From Hofstenia miamia (taxonomy: Eukaryota > Xenacoelomorpha > Acoela > Hofsteniidae), in assembly GCA_900660155.1 (NCBI GenBank), contig CABFPE010000604.1, forward strand, positions 132,056 through 196,055: a stretch of 64,000 nucleotides of DNA, in the 5' to 3' direction. Each line of letters opens with the position of its first letter. Positions within the stretch are counted from its first letter, which is position 1. Below are positions 49,301 through 61,300 of the stretch, in pieces. The position numbers and the translations under genes are program-made. The notes under the pieces are model-generated. The model was not told the origin of the DNA and searched no databases. It saw only the letters and a list, made by a program, of their open reading frames with translations.

Positions 49301-52300
49301 GCGGTGCGGATTAATCCGCGGAGTCCGCGGTTAACCGCGGTGCGGTGCGGTTGCGGATACGTTTTCTGCGGTGCGGTGCGGTTNNNNNNNNNNNNNNNNN
49401 NNNNNNNNNNNNNNNNNNNNNNNNNNNNNNNNNNNNNNNNNNNNNNNNNNNNNNNNNNNNNNNNNNNNNNNNNNNNNNNNNNNNNNNNNNNNNNNNNNNN
49501 NNNNNNNNNNNNNNNNNNNNNNNNNNNNNNNNNNNNNNNNNNNNNNNNNNNNNNNNNNNNNNNNNNNNNNNNNNNNNNNNNNNNNNNNNNNNNNNNNNNN
49601 NNNNNNNNNNNNNNNNNNNNNNNNNNNNNNNNNNNNNNNNNNNNNNNNNNNNNNNNNNNNNNNNNNNNNNNNNNNNNNNNNNNNNNNNNNNNNNNNNNNN
49701 NNNNNNNNNNNNNNNNNNNNNNNNNNNNNNNNNNNNNNNNNNNNNNNNNNNNNNNNNNNNNNNNNNNNNNNNNNNNNNNNNNNNNNNNNNNNNNNNNNNN
49801 NNNNNNNNNNNNNNNNNNNNNNNNNNNNNNNNNNNNNNNNNNNNNNNNNNNNNNNNNNNNNNNNNNNNNNNNNNNNNNNNNNNNNNNNNNNNNNNNNNNN
49901 NNNNNNNNNNNNNNNNNNNNNNNNNNNNNNNNNNNNNNNNNNNNNNNNNNNNNNNNNNNNNNNNNNNNNNNNNNNNNNNNNNNNNNNNNNNNNNNNNNNN
50001 NNNNNNNNNNNNNNNNNNNNNNNNNNNNNNNNNNNNNNNNNNNNNNNNNNNNNNNNNNNNNNNNNNNNNNNNNNNNNNNNNNNNNNNNNNNNAACCGCGG
50101 TGCGGTTGCGGATACATTTTCTGTGGTGCGGTGCGGTTGCGGTTTGTTGATTTGTAAATTAATGTGAATCTGGCGTATAGCTGCCTGCGACTGTGAATGT
50201 CGCGTGCGTCATTACACGAAATTTAATTAAATGTATTTACAAGCCCTCTAGCGGTGTTTAGTGAAAGTAAACTATTACAAAATATTATTTGAAATTAAAT
50301 GAACTCAATTTATTGCAATGTTTGAACTAATAGCGTACAATCGTTTCCTGTGAAAATCTGTTGGAGTGGTGGTCACAGAACACAGCCGACTTTCCGAAAC
50401 TAAGCAAGCTGGCTAGTTTTATACTAGCCATTCCGGCATCGGAGGCGACCAGTGAACGAATTTTCTCTGCTTCGGGGCGCATTTTAGAAGAACGGCGCCA
50501 GAACATGGAACCAGATACTCTTGAAGCAATTCTTTTCAACAAGCACTTCAGCCAAGCATTTTAATCGGTGCTAATTTGCCATTCGTCCACTTTGCCAGGA
50601 AGTAAAATTTCATTTGTACAACCTTACATATGTGATAACCTTTGTAGTATTATTTTTTTTAAAAAGTTTAAATTCTCCTTGTATTTTTTGCGGAGTCTTG
50701 CGGATATAATGAAAGTTCTTGCGGAGCGGTGCGGTTGCGGTTCGAAATCTGATCTTGCGGTGCGGTTGCGGTTTAAAATTTTGACTCCGCGCTCATCTCT
50801 ATTTCAGATTTAGGATATCTTTAATTGTCTTGAGTTTTCAATAAACCTTAAAAAAAAACATTCTTGGGCAGTTTAAGGTTACATGTTTCTGAACATTATC
50901 ATGCTAAGTTTTGCAAATTCAAAATCTGAAGAAATTCATTCAAGGACAGTTTTTCTTGAAACATGCAAATAATTAAATTTATAAGAATTGATAAAATTTA
51001 TAATAAACCGTTGTATTTTTTTGTTTTCGTAATTGAAACAAGAAATGCTCAGGCTAAATCACGTCACATATATAAATAGCAATTTCGAATCTAAAGAGAG
51101 TTCGCAGAGACTATGATAAAAACCGGTGACGAAATTCCTTCTATAATTCCATCTATGATGTAATGGGTTTGTTTGGGTTAGGATTGGTTTTTGATATTGA
51201 TAGTCAAGTTACTAGAGATTAAACGTGCGAGAGATTTCACTGTTTATATGAAGAGCTTGTTTCCAAAAGGCGTTACGTCCATAATAGAGAATTCAGAGTT
51301 AACTCTCTTTGGAATTAAACTGAAATTGATATAGCGTTGTTTGAAAAAAGTGTAATACTTTGTGCATACAGCAAAGTGGGATATAACTCCTTTTAGAATA
51401 AAATGAATGTGTGTTATGAAAGCCCTGCTTAAACTCTATACTTTGGTACACAAATCTGGATTTGTCAAAAAATGCTCTTGATTAATTTGCAAATTTATAC
51501 GACATGACAGACTAAGTACTTTCAAGTGGACGACTACCTTTTGTTGTTTAGCAGATCATTGTGGGCAGTCCCCTCGAAGTATTAAAGAAGAATTTAAACA
51601 GTCGCATTGTGTTGAAGAGAGCCCAAATAACAGGAGGCTGTTTGGCGGAAAGAATAGATGCGTTGTTTGTGGTGATAAAGCTAGTGGATTTCATTACAAT
51701 GCTCTCACGTGCGAAGGATGTAAAGGTAATATTCTATGCTATTAATTGATGTTAATTGTCCTTTTTATATGTACTACATAATTTTTTCATTGAATATGCA
51801 TCAAATTCTGCAAATCTGTTGTAAGAAATCGTTAGGAGAGAATAGAATCTCACATTATCTAGCCAATATTTTGGTGTAAAACATGTGTAGGCTTACAATT
51901 TATGTCGTATGCAAATAATTGTATTTTATAATATTTATTGTATTGAATACTGAAAAAATCATTCCTTAGTTATTTCTAGTCTCTTCAACATATATTTTTA
52001 TCAAAGCTGCAAAATTAACAATTATAAATTGAAACAAAAATGTTCTTATTCTTAACTTTTGTGGGCTATTCTAATATATTGCATTTAATCGTTATTATTT
52101 TTTATAATTACATTTGCAAAAACAAAAACGTCAACTGTACAACATATAATCGCATGCATGATGTTGTTTTCAAATTGATTTTCATAATTATACTAGGAAA
52201 TATTTAAGGTTTATAGCAAACTTGTCTATTTTTTACACTATTGTATTGGTTCGGTATCCTGGTATTCGAGTTGTCTTTCATAATAAGTATATAAAAGGGT

Positions 52301-55300
52301 GTAATGCTGCTATACAGTTGCTATTCGTTGCTGTAATGTAGAATTTTTACAATTTTATACCGTAATGCTTCCCAAAATAGAACGCATTTTGCTACACTTC
52401 GGTTCCAATATAATGCAAAAGCTACATTTTGAATGCGCACTGACTGCCCTAAATTATTACTTTAAATTGTTTAATTACAACACTACGACAAATATGGTAA
52501 GGAGTTCACAAGAAAACCGAAAAGTTTGTATAAGTTACCACTGACGTACCCAGCTACTATGAACAGTGCTCAAAAAGAGCCATGGCTATACTTTTTAAAA
52601 TAATTATTTTTATTTTTTTCACTAATCCACCACATTATGATACAAGTTCAAAAAAGGTATAGCTGGGCATAATAAGAATTGAAAAAATTCATTTTCGGAA
52701 TACATAAAGATCATCACAGCGAAAAAGTTTTTTAGTGACAAACGAGCGTTAGGGAGCCTCAAATGTATCATTTTTAGATTGTTCCCAATTCAAAGTAGAT
52801 TTCAGAATGACAGCACTAAGGAACTTTTGGCTTAATACCACTAAGAACTTATATATATATATATATACCAGGCGGTTGAAAAGTCAATACGCGATTTCAA
52901 TTTCATGTCACCGCGATTATATTAAACGGATCTTGACAATTTTTTACGAAAAGAATATTTTTACCCTAAAGTGTTGTTCTGTAAAGTTACATACAAGTTA
53001 AATACCAATATTTGAAAATGTAGATTGTAGTATTTCTGATTCACGGAATAAGTTTGAGTCCGTAACAGTTGTAGACACAATTAATGAAAGAAGGGGCTCA
53101 TAATATTCCCACCCACAAGGATATGCGATAGATCTTTAATATGCGTCTCGAACTGGTAGCCCACCTCTGCCTGCGAAATCCACGGAATAAAAGATCTTTA
53201 GGAAGAAAAGCCTACGACTTCGTTGAGAAAAGCTGCTGCAGTGAATCAAACATCATGTTGCACCCAGTGGCGCGTTTAGGATTTTTAAAACGTAGGGGGC
53301 TGACACCCATTTTTACAGAAAAAAATTGCAAAAAATATTTTTTGAACAAAATATGCTTATACAAAATGCAATCATCTGTTTTAGCAGCAAATCGATTGAT
53401 AACATCTTGAATTAACGTGAACTATTTTCAATTTTGAGTAAAGAGAACATTTTTTAAGTGTTTGCAGTTGACCCCAAAAAATAGGGGGGGGGGGGNCTGG
53501 TTACACCGTACGCAAAGTTCTACGGAGCATTTAAAGATAGAATCATTCAAGAATTGTTTAACAATTCAAGTCCAGCTTGCTACGTGTATTTATTAAGGGA
53601 GACTAAGATGTCTCTTTTATGTAATTTAATTCCCGTAAATGTAAAAATAAGTCTAATTTTATGTCACTAATTAACATGTGCCTGTGGTTGCTATCACCGA
53701 AATACTATAAGAAAAATTAGTTTAAACCAATATTCACAAATGGGAATTAAAAAATATGTATTTGAGTACTCTGATGCAAAACCTAGTTATAGAAATGAAT
53801 GAAGCATCGTTGTAATTTATAAGTGATTTAAAGGGAACTTAAAAATGAATTGCGATCGCAACTGCTACTCTTGACAGGGTACAGCATTCATAAAAATGGA
53901 TCGTGTGTCACACCTCTGCATAGCGGTCGCAATGTATTTTATGGAACGTTTGACACCCGTCTGCATTGCGATATCAATTCATAAAAAGGGAACGTGTGTC
54001 ACCTAGTTTACACTATAAAAAACTAGAAGCTTTGATTAGTTGCAGCTTGCAAATTTGGATTTGACTATTTTAGCTGACGCATTTTGCAACACTATCACTC
54101 TGTGACTATTGACCCTATGGATTAGCATTATATTCGAAAATAGATGCGCTGGCCGGTTCCATACAAAACTAGTTTTTGGTTTTCAGTTTTATCAAATGTG
54201 GATCCACTACAGGATCCAAAAGAAAATGCTAAAATTCACAGTTTTTCAATAGACGTCTGTATTAAATATTTGCTCGTTCAATCCTATTTGTAAATTTTGT
54301 AAATTTTTCGATGATGCCCTACAGAAAATGAAATGAACGTTGGACAATAATACTGTTCCATCGTGTCAACTTGTTATTTTGAAAAGCAACGGTGTAATTT
54401 AGCCTATAACGGGTTGCCTGAATAATGTGCAATCTCGTATATCATGTGTGCAACTATAACTCATTTTACGTATAATTTCAATAAAGTAGTATTTATCCGA
54501 TCAGTCTGACTTTTAACCACAAAGGGTTTCAGACAGCAGACCGTATTCATAAATAATTGTCTACATGCAATAATCTAGTGTACATGAATTATACATGTAG
54601 TATTAATGAAAATAATCATATTAAAAGTTAATCAGTTTAAATGTATACAATGAGATAAATGAAGTACATAAATATGTATGTAGTAATAGGCTTACACGAA
54701 TAAACTTATGAACACTTGAAGTTTATGAGCATTTTGAATCTGAATTTCATGATGCCTCTTCTGAATTTGATCTTACTTTTTCTGAAAGCGATCGGAAAAA
54801 GTTGTAGTAATCAATTGAGCAAAAGTAAGATGCTTTTAATCACCATCGTTTATACTATAAACTCACAAGTGTTTTATTTGTATTGCATAGTTGAAACTAA
54901 ATGATAATGTTAATTTCGATGGTAAGCTCCTACTCACTTAGTTTATGAAAGAATCTAGTTTTGATATTAAAACTGATTTTTCAAATTATGGTTTTGTTGA
55001 ATTTAAATGAATTTGTAATACGCATTCATTCAAAATAATCATTTCACCTAACCTTTGCTACTTTCTACTAAAAATTATCCTGTCTTCTTCGCCTTTGTAT
55101 GAATATGCACTATAAATCCTGTTGCTTTGTACCACATTTTTTAATAGCACTATAATATTTCTTGTTACTTTCGTTTTTTAAGAACATGTTTCTCGTGGAA
55201 ATTCAAATTCTTCAGGAAACCCTAATTACAGTTATGTGCAAGTTGCTTCTCCTCTACGCAACAATCAGAATTTGCCGCCTTCGCGGAAAACCAAAAGAGA

Positions 55301-58300
55301 ATACACAAGTGACGATGAAGGGGTCTTGCAAGCGTCCAAATTTTCAAATTATATGGAAGTGATTTTTGAAATAATTCTATAAACTTTCATTGTGTTGTTG
55401 AAGAAAATTGGCCATATTCGGATATTTTTTCTAAAATTATTCTTGTTAAATATTGGACGCTTGTAATAGGATGATCTGGAAACTATCAATTCACCAGAAA
55501 CTCCTCCCGCAACCGGTGAAATGCCTACCCTTATAACTGCAGATAGCGTCATTGGACCATTTGATGAGCGGGCCACCGTTAGACGTCGTCGTCACGGAGT
55601 TAAAGCTTCAGAGAACGATCTTTGCTTAATTTGTGGAGATCGTGCTAGTGGTTATCATTACAATGCCTTATCATGCGAAGGGTGCAAAGGTAGAAAATCA
55701 TCTCATTGCTTCTCCCCATTTTCGCTGTTTTGTACTTTTCTGTTGTTCATGTCCATATGCTTGTTGTTCAAGCGCATTCATAAACAACAGAAAATATTGG
55801 CTTTCGTAGTTTACACTTTTTGTTTGCACTGGCATGCCACTCATCTTGATAATTCTACCTAACTATGTGTTATTCTCGTTTTTAGTTTTGTCTGTGTGTT
55901 TTTACTTTTCTGATTTGCTTTTCTTCACTTTTGCTTCAACCAACTGCGACTATTTTTAATCGGAATTTTTTAGGATTTTTCCGGAGAAGCATCACAAAAA
56001 ACTCTGTTTATAAATGCACACGTGGTAACAAGTGTGAAATGGATATGTACATGCGTCGGAAGTGTCAGGAATGCCGACTAAAGAAATGTCGTGAAGTTGG
56101 AATGTTACCAGAATGTAAAGATATTTCTCATTTTTCATCAACGATTTGTATTGCTTTTAACCCTAAACGCACTGAGGTATAAAGCGTCAATAACGCACTA
56201 AAGGGGCGGGGGCGAATCGGCCCCTTTTTATTTCAAAACTATCAAATATAAAGTAATGTGCTTTGGCACAGTGCAAGACAGACTTTTGAACTACATGTTT
56301 GCCCATTTTAATTTAATTGGTTACGATTTTATATGAAAAGGAAGTTTTGACGTCAGCATTTTTTGGAAAAATAAAGGTGAAAAAGAAATTGAATGAATTA
56401 AGCATTAAAATAGAAGGAAACAGTTTATGTAGCTCATATTCCTTTAAGTTATCTTCAAAGACTTACTTTAACAGGAAAACAAAAAAATCCACACAATTCC
56501 AGCCAGTATCACATTATCATTGGAGCCATTTTCATAATTTTGAATAAACTGTAAAGAATAAATTTGAAATAGGTCAATGAGTAATGTTTATTTATGTTTC
56601 AAAAATCAAATAGGTAACATAATAATAATCATATTTAATCATTATTGTATTCAAAATATATCACCAAAAAAATTTCATATTTTTTCTTATTTTAAGTTTG
56701 ACTCTCTGGTCCCGCCCTTGATGAATGTATGACACTGATTGTCACCACAGACCTTCTAAGACCCTTGCTTTATAAGATATACTATTTTGTTGCCAATATT
56801 TTATTGCTACGGTATGCCCAGTGACGAAAAATCAATAAAAACCGAAGGTAAAGCCTATAGAGGCCACGCCACCGCAAAAATTTTTTTCACCCCAACGTTT
56901 TTTGAAAACACTGACCCTTAAAAATGATGACTCAATCAAATTAATTGAATAAATGTATTGATATTTATCAAAATATTCACTATGTTAAATGCATGTTGCA
57001 CCAAAAAACTTTTGAATTTTTTGCTAAAATGAATTATTTCAGACCCCTGTGACGCATGCCCTGATCAATAACATTATTCCACTTTAAATTTTTCTTGTTC
57101 CCAGATAGATTTTGTGAAAATTCAGAAAAAATCACCTAAAATATGAATTTTAGGAAAGTTATGGACATAAAACGACATGGGGCCGAATCGGCCCCCTCAG
57201 TGCGCTTAGGGTTAAAATATCTGCAAATATATTGCGGCGATGGCTCCTGTTTGTTAACTTATTTCCATGTAATTTACGTATATCTCGTTGTTGCAATACA
57301 TTTTTCGATGAATGTAAATAACTTAGCTGCTTAGGTGCACTAAAAATGTATTCTCTTTGGAGCCATCGCAAAACGATTTGATGCTACAAATTAGATGAAA
57401 ATATTTGACCTATATCTGTTCTCAGCTAATGTAAAATTTTGTATAAGTAGGAGTACACTGTGAAGCTTGGCGTTTTTGAATGACAAGTTTTTAGAAGACG
57501 ATATTTAGGTCTTCTTACTCCAGATCAGTGCCGGTCAAAACGCCAACGCAAAATGTTGAAATCTCATAGTACCTCAACTTCTAGTGTGTCCAGTGCATCA
57601 CCAGATAGTATACAGATGTCTCCGGGAAACCCAGTGAGTCCTGAAGCAATTTCCTATGTTTCACCAACTGCCAAAAGCGATATACCAAGCTTTAAAATAC
57701 TAGATAGCTTTTCCTCTTATATGAATGAAAAACAAGCAAAACTTATTAGGAATCTTTTGGATGCCAAACGGATTTATAGTTGGCCAGCACCGAAGAATAT
57801 AGCTCGAGTGACGGTAAGCATTTCACAGATGTTCACTACATTACTTTCATCTTTAACTAACTAATTCATGAATTAATCATAAGTTTTCTTATTATCAAAC
57901 AGCTTCTCTTGCAGTTCCTATACTCTTCCTCATTGCCCATTCCGCACCTATTTTATACAGCCACATTTATTCTCACTTTGCTTATGTGTTGCCATTTTAT
58001 TCTAAATGCACGTGTTATCTCTTCTGTTGCTCTTCGGTCCGTACTTCCCATGCACCTGTACACAGTAACAATTTTGCTTAAAATAGTTCATAAACCGTTT
58101 CACTAAAAGACATTGGTAAAATTTTAGTTAGAAATAGTTTAAAAAACTTGTCAGAAATTTGTAGTGGCACTCAAGTATTTTGTTTGTCTTACTAATATAT
58201 TATAGCATCTATGAGATATACACTATTAAATAAAGGACAAGCTTAAAAATAGTTCATCCATGCATTGAGTTTATTATCTATATTTAGTTCGTTCCATAAT

Positions 58301-61300
58301 CTTGAACATCTCAAAGAAAATATTGTGATATAAATACTGAGAAAGATTAATTAATTTAATTCATGAATACATTTCGGAATCATACATAAGCATTAATACT
58401 GAATAAAATAATTTGAGTCAAGATATCATACAATAACTTTTGTTGTGTAATGGATTGAATTATTGTAAATCAGATTTACTACATCTTCAAAAGTTTTCTA
58501 GGAAAATCGAATTCCAAGATCGTCACATCATAGTCAATATATACTTCAGTGTTCTAGCTACCCAGTTTAAAATTTTTGTTCGTGATGAACATTTTTGCGA
58601 TATGATAGTTTAAAAAAATGCACAGTAATAAAAGATAAATGAATTAGCTAGTTCTTCATGAAAAGTTTTTCCTACATGACACAAATGGCACATATTTATT
58701 ATTTTGGATGACACTATTTCATTATTCTATTTTAATCAACATATGCTTTTCAATATCTAACCTACTTTGCAAAATACCCTAACTCTTTGGTTTTGAACCC
58801 ATTTTAATATATTATATTCAACCATCATTGTTTGTTGCATTTAGATTGTTAAAAATACTAAAAAGCAGCAATCTAATTATACAATGTAGCCCTAAACTGT
58901 CTAGGCGCTTTTCAATATTTTTACGGGTTCTCTAACTAATAAGCAACACTGGATAGAGAATGACCTCCTCTTTCATTTTCATCCTTAATTCGCGCGTCTG
59001 CATGAAGCCAAAAATTATTTTGCGCACGGTGTGCCTGAATGGAACTTGGGTAGTCTATTTATAGAATACTAATAGTTGAGGCCAGATGTTCCTCCCATGG
59101 ACTTTAGGGCTTTTGATTACTTGAACATTAGGGATGATGAGAATTTGAAACGTTTTAAAAAATTGAAGTTTTCAATGAAAAAACTATTTAGTCAATTTTC
59201 CGTTAATAATGCCCTTGGCCATTATCGATCTTCTCAAAATACTATTTCGTTTATCTTTGAGGTAATATTCTGGCCAAGCAATTTATAGCTCATTATTGTC
59301 TCTTTAAGTTTGGTATAAGTGCTAGAGTAAGAGTGATATCTGAGTGAATATTGTCATGCTTTTTTTCTACACCAATTCTAATGAGTTTTTTTGCAATAAT
59401 CCCAATCCCAACTGAGCACATGCACATTTGAAAAACATCCCAATGGCAATCGCAATAGTGGTTTTGAGCTGTTTTGCAGTGTTGTTTACCTTTTACACTA
59501 AATTAGCAACTCGATGTTACAGAGAGACAGTTTAACATTTGAAACCACAATTGATTAAAAAACTATAATATTTGGCGTGTCCGGAAAGTTTTACATCTAA
59601 TAACATCTTTACAATATAATAAAGTCTATTGAATTCATACTTGAATCGATCTTGAGGAAATTTACAGCGAAGCAACTTCGATATCATCAGCACAAGTGAA
59701 ATTCTTGTTGTGAAGAAATTATTTTAGGTCTTTTGAAAATCCACCTGTCGCATAAGTTCATGTCAGGCGAGTAAAGTGACTACTTAATCAAATCAACTTT
59801 GCTTCGGGTGTAAAAAATCTGCAGTGTGCTTAGCAGAATGGGGACGATGCTGCTAACACAACTAGCAATTTTTTTTTGCGTGGGAACGCAATTTTTTCAA
59901 ATTTTCAACTGCCTGATGGACAAAGCGTACATAACTTTCACTTGTTATGGTTTCTCAAGGTTCCACTACCTCGAGATGACATTTGCCATTTCATATGAAT
60001 GCAAACAATAGTAGAGCTTTAAGATTTGTAAACTTTGGGATAATGACGCTGCACTTAGAAAATAATGACTACATTCAATCTCTCAATGCACGTGCATGTA
60101 AATAATACATCGTGCGAGTGGTGAGTGGTTGAAAAGATAAATGATGTTTGATTGTTTTAGGGTTGCAGTTATACATAAATATCACACATTAACTGCTTGA
60201 CAGTGGAATTCCTAAGACTTTCCGGATATGCTAAGTATAAAAACAAATTGCAAAAATGTGTATCAATAAAAAATGCTTCCCAATGGACATTTTCTCTGAA
60301 CACATAAATATTCGCTTTACTCTAGCAGTCAATATAGTTTCCACATTTAATAATAATGCTATTTTATAGGCTACTGTAAATTGTAGGAAAATCATTGATA
60401 ATATAGCAATAGTCTGTCTAGATTTTTTAAAGCGTTTGATTCTATCAATCATGTTATTAATTAAATCGATTGACTATAAAAAATATTGCCGGTAAATGCT
60501 CAATTAGCTCACTATTTTGACTTTTTAAATTGTGTGTTAGCCCTACCAAAACTCAATTTTATATTATATAATCAAAAATGAATTCAAATTTTTTTGTGAA
60601 TTTGAGGAAAAATTTATATCAATATAACTATTTTTGAAAAATATAAATATTAATTATTTTAATCTGAAATGTCAATTTTAACCTTTAACAAACCTTTCAA
60701 ATTCAAAAAAATTAAAACAGTACATAATAAGAACAAGAGCGCTAACATTTAATTTTATTTGCACATTGCTAAGGTCCTAAGCAAGAATTTTGCGGAAACC
60801 ATGGAAATTTTTGAGCCAGAAATGGAAATAGCACGTTTGACGTTTATAAGAAGTTAAACTTCTTTATAGTCAATTTACTAGCATGCCTAACTCAAAATGA
60901 ATATTTTGGTGATGGTTCTTTTGTGTTTTGCAAGGCAGTATTATTGCATACAATAGACTTTCAATTTTTTTAGTGCAAACTGAAAGGAATTTTAACAGTT
61001 GACTAAATTGATGTTGTTTAGAAATTAAAATTTCTTGATAATTTTTTACTATATGTTGGACAAATTGCACAAATATTTCATTCTATGAATAGAGCCTAAT
61101 GAAGTAGCCTGTTCTTTTCTTTGGCTGCAACGAATAACACATTTTACTCTTTGGTGAATTCATCACACTTCAGATTAGTCATTTACCATGTTATACAGTC
61201 AGCAATGGTTTATACATCTACTACTAATCTATAGATAAGACTCTCTGTGCAGCTGATGGTAGTCCGTAAGCAAAAGTCGCAACAAATAGAGTGAGCAGCA

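Larger units (their letters stand above)
49290..50801 (+). mobile_element. hAT element with 15-bp TIRs and 8-bp target duplication, partly in gap
   Basis: The ends TAGAGATGAGCGCGG (left) and CCGCGCTCATCTCTA (right) are perfect inverted repeats. TTTCAGAT flanks both sides (49282-49289 and 50802-50809), a perfect 8-bp hAT target duplication. Subterminal GTGCGGTTGCGG repeats lie inside both ends and, unusually, in the same orientation at both. The middle (49384-50092, 709 Ns) is unsequenced or masked. A transposase C-terminus remains at 50334-50564. As drawn (1.5 kb) it is too short for a full hAT transposase unless the gap is larger than shown. Confidence 0.92.
31302..51551 (+). other. Intron 1 of the receptor (up to exon A)
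   Basis: About 20 kb, or 23.9 kb if spliced to B1. It holds a hAT MITE (34184-34497), a pogo/Tigger relic (about 36933-38230), a perfect inverted repeat (45906-46342), a 195-bp tandem repeat (48729-49139) and a hAT element (49290-50801). No other host exon is certain. Stretches 31302-34183, 34498-36932, 38300-45905 and 46515-47430 show nothing else I can name apart from a weak Cys/His fragment near 42780-42850. Confidence 0.6.
51726..55182 (+). other. Intron between the two first-finger modules
   Basis: Contains a possible short hAT-like MITE (53267-53495, starting CAGTGGCGCGTTTAGGA and cut at the lone N 53496 after a G run), a short 45-bp tandem array (53850-54003) and a TA tract (about 52850). 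No other exon is recognised. Confidence 0.5.

Noticed and set aside
49295-50167. Long open frames (up to 290 codons) across the hAT element on both strands
   Set aside because: Almost all codons are Ns from the 709-base gap; the rest is subterminal repeat.
52541-52672. ACCCAGCTA / TAGCTGGGC pair as MITE ends
   Set aside because: The match is only about 10 bases, with no target duplication.
59076-59288. Charged [20 protein letters not shown] inside the receptor intron
   Set aside because: No ATG start, no splice sites that fit the receptor frame, no family resemblance.
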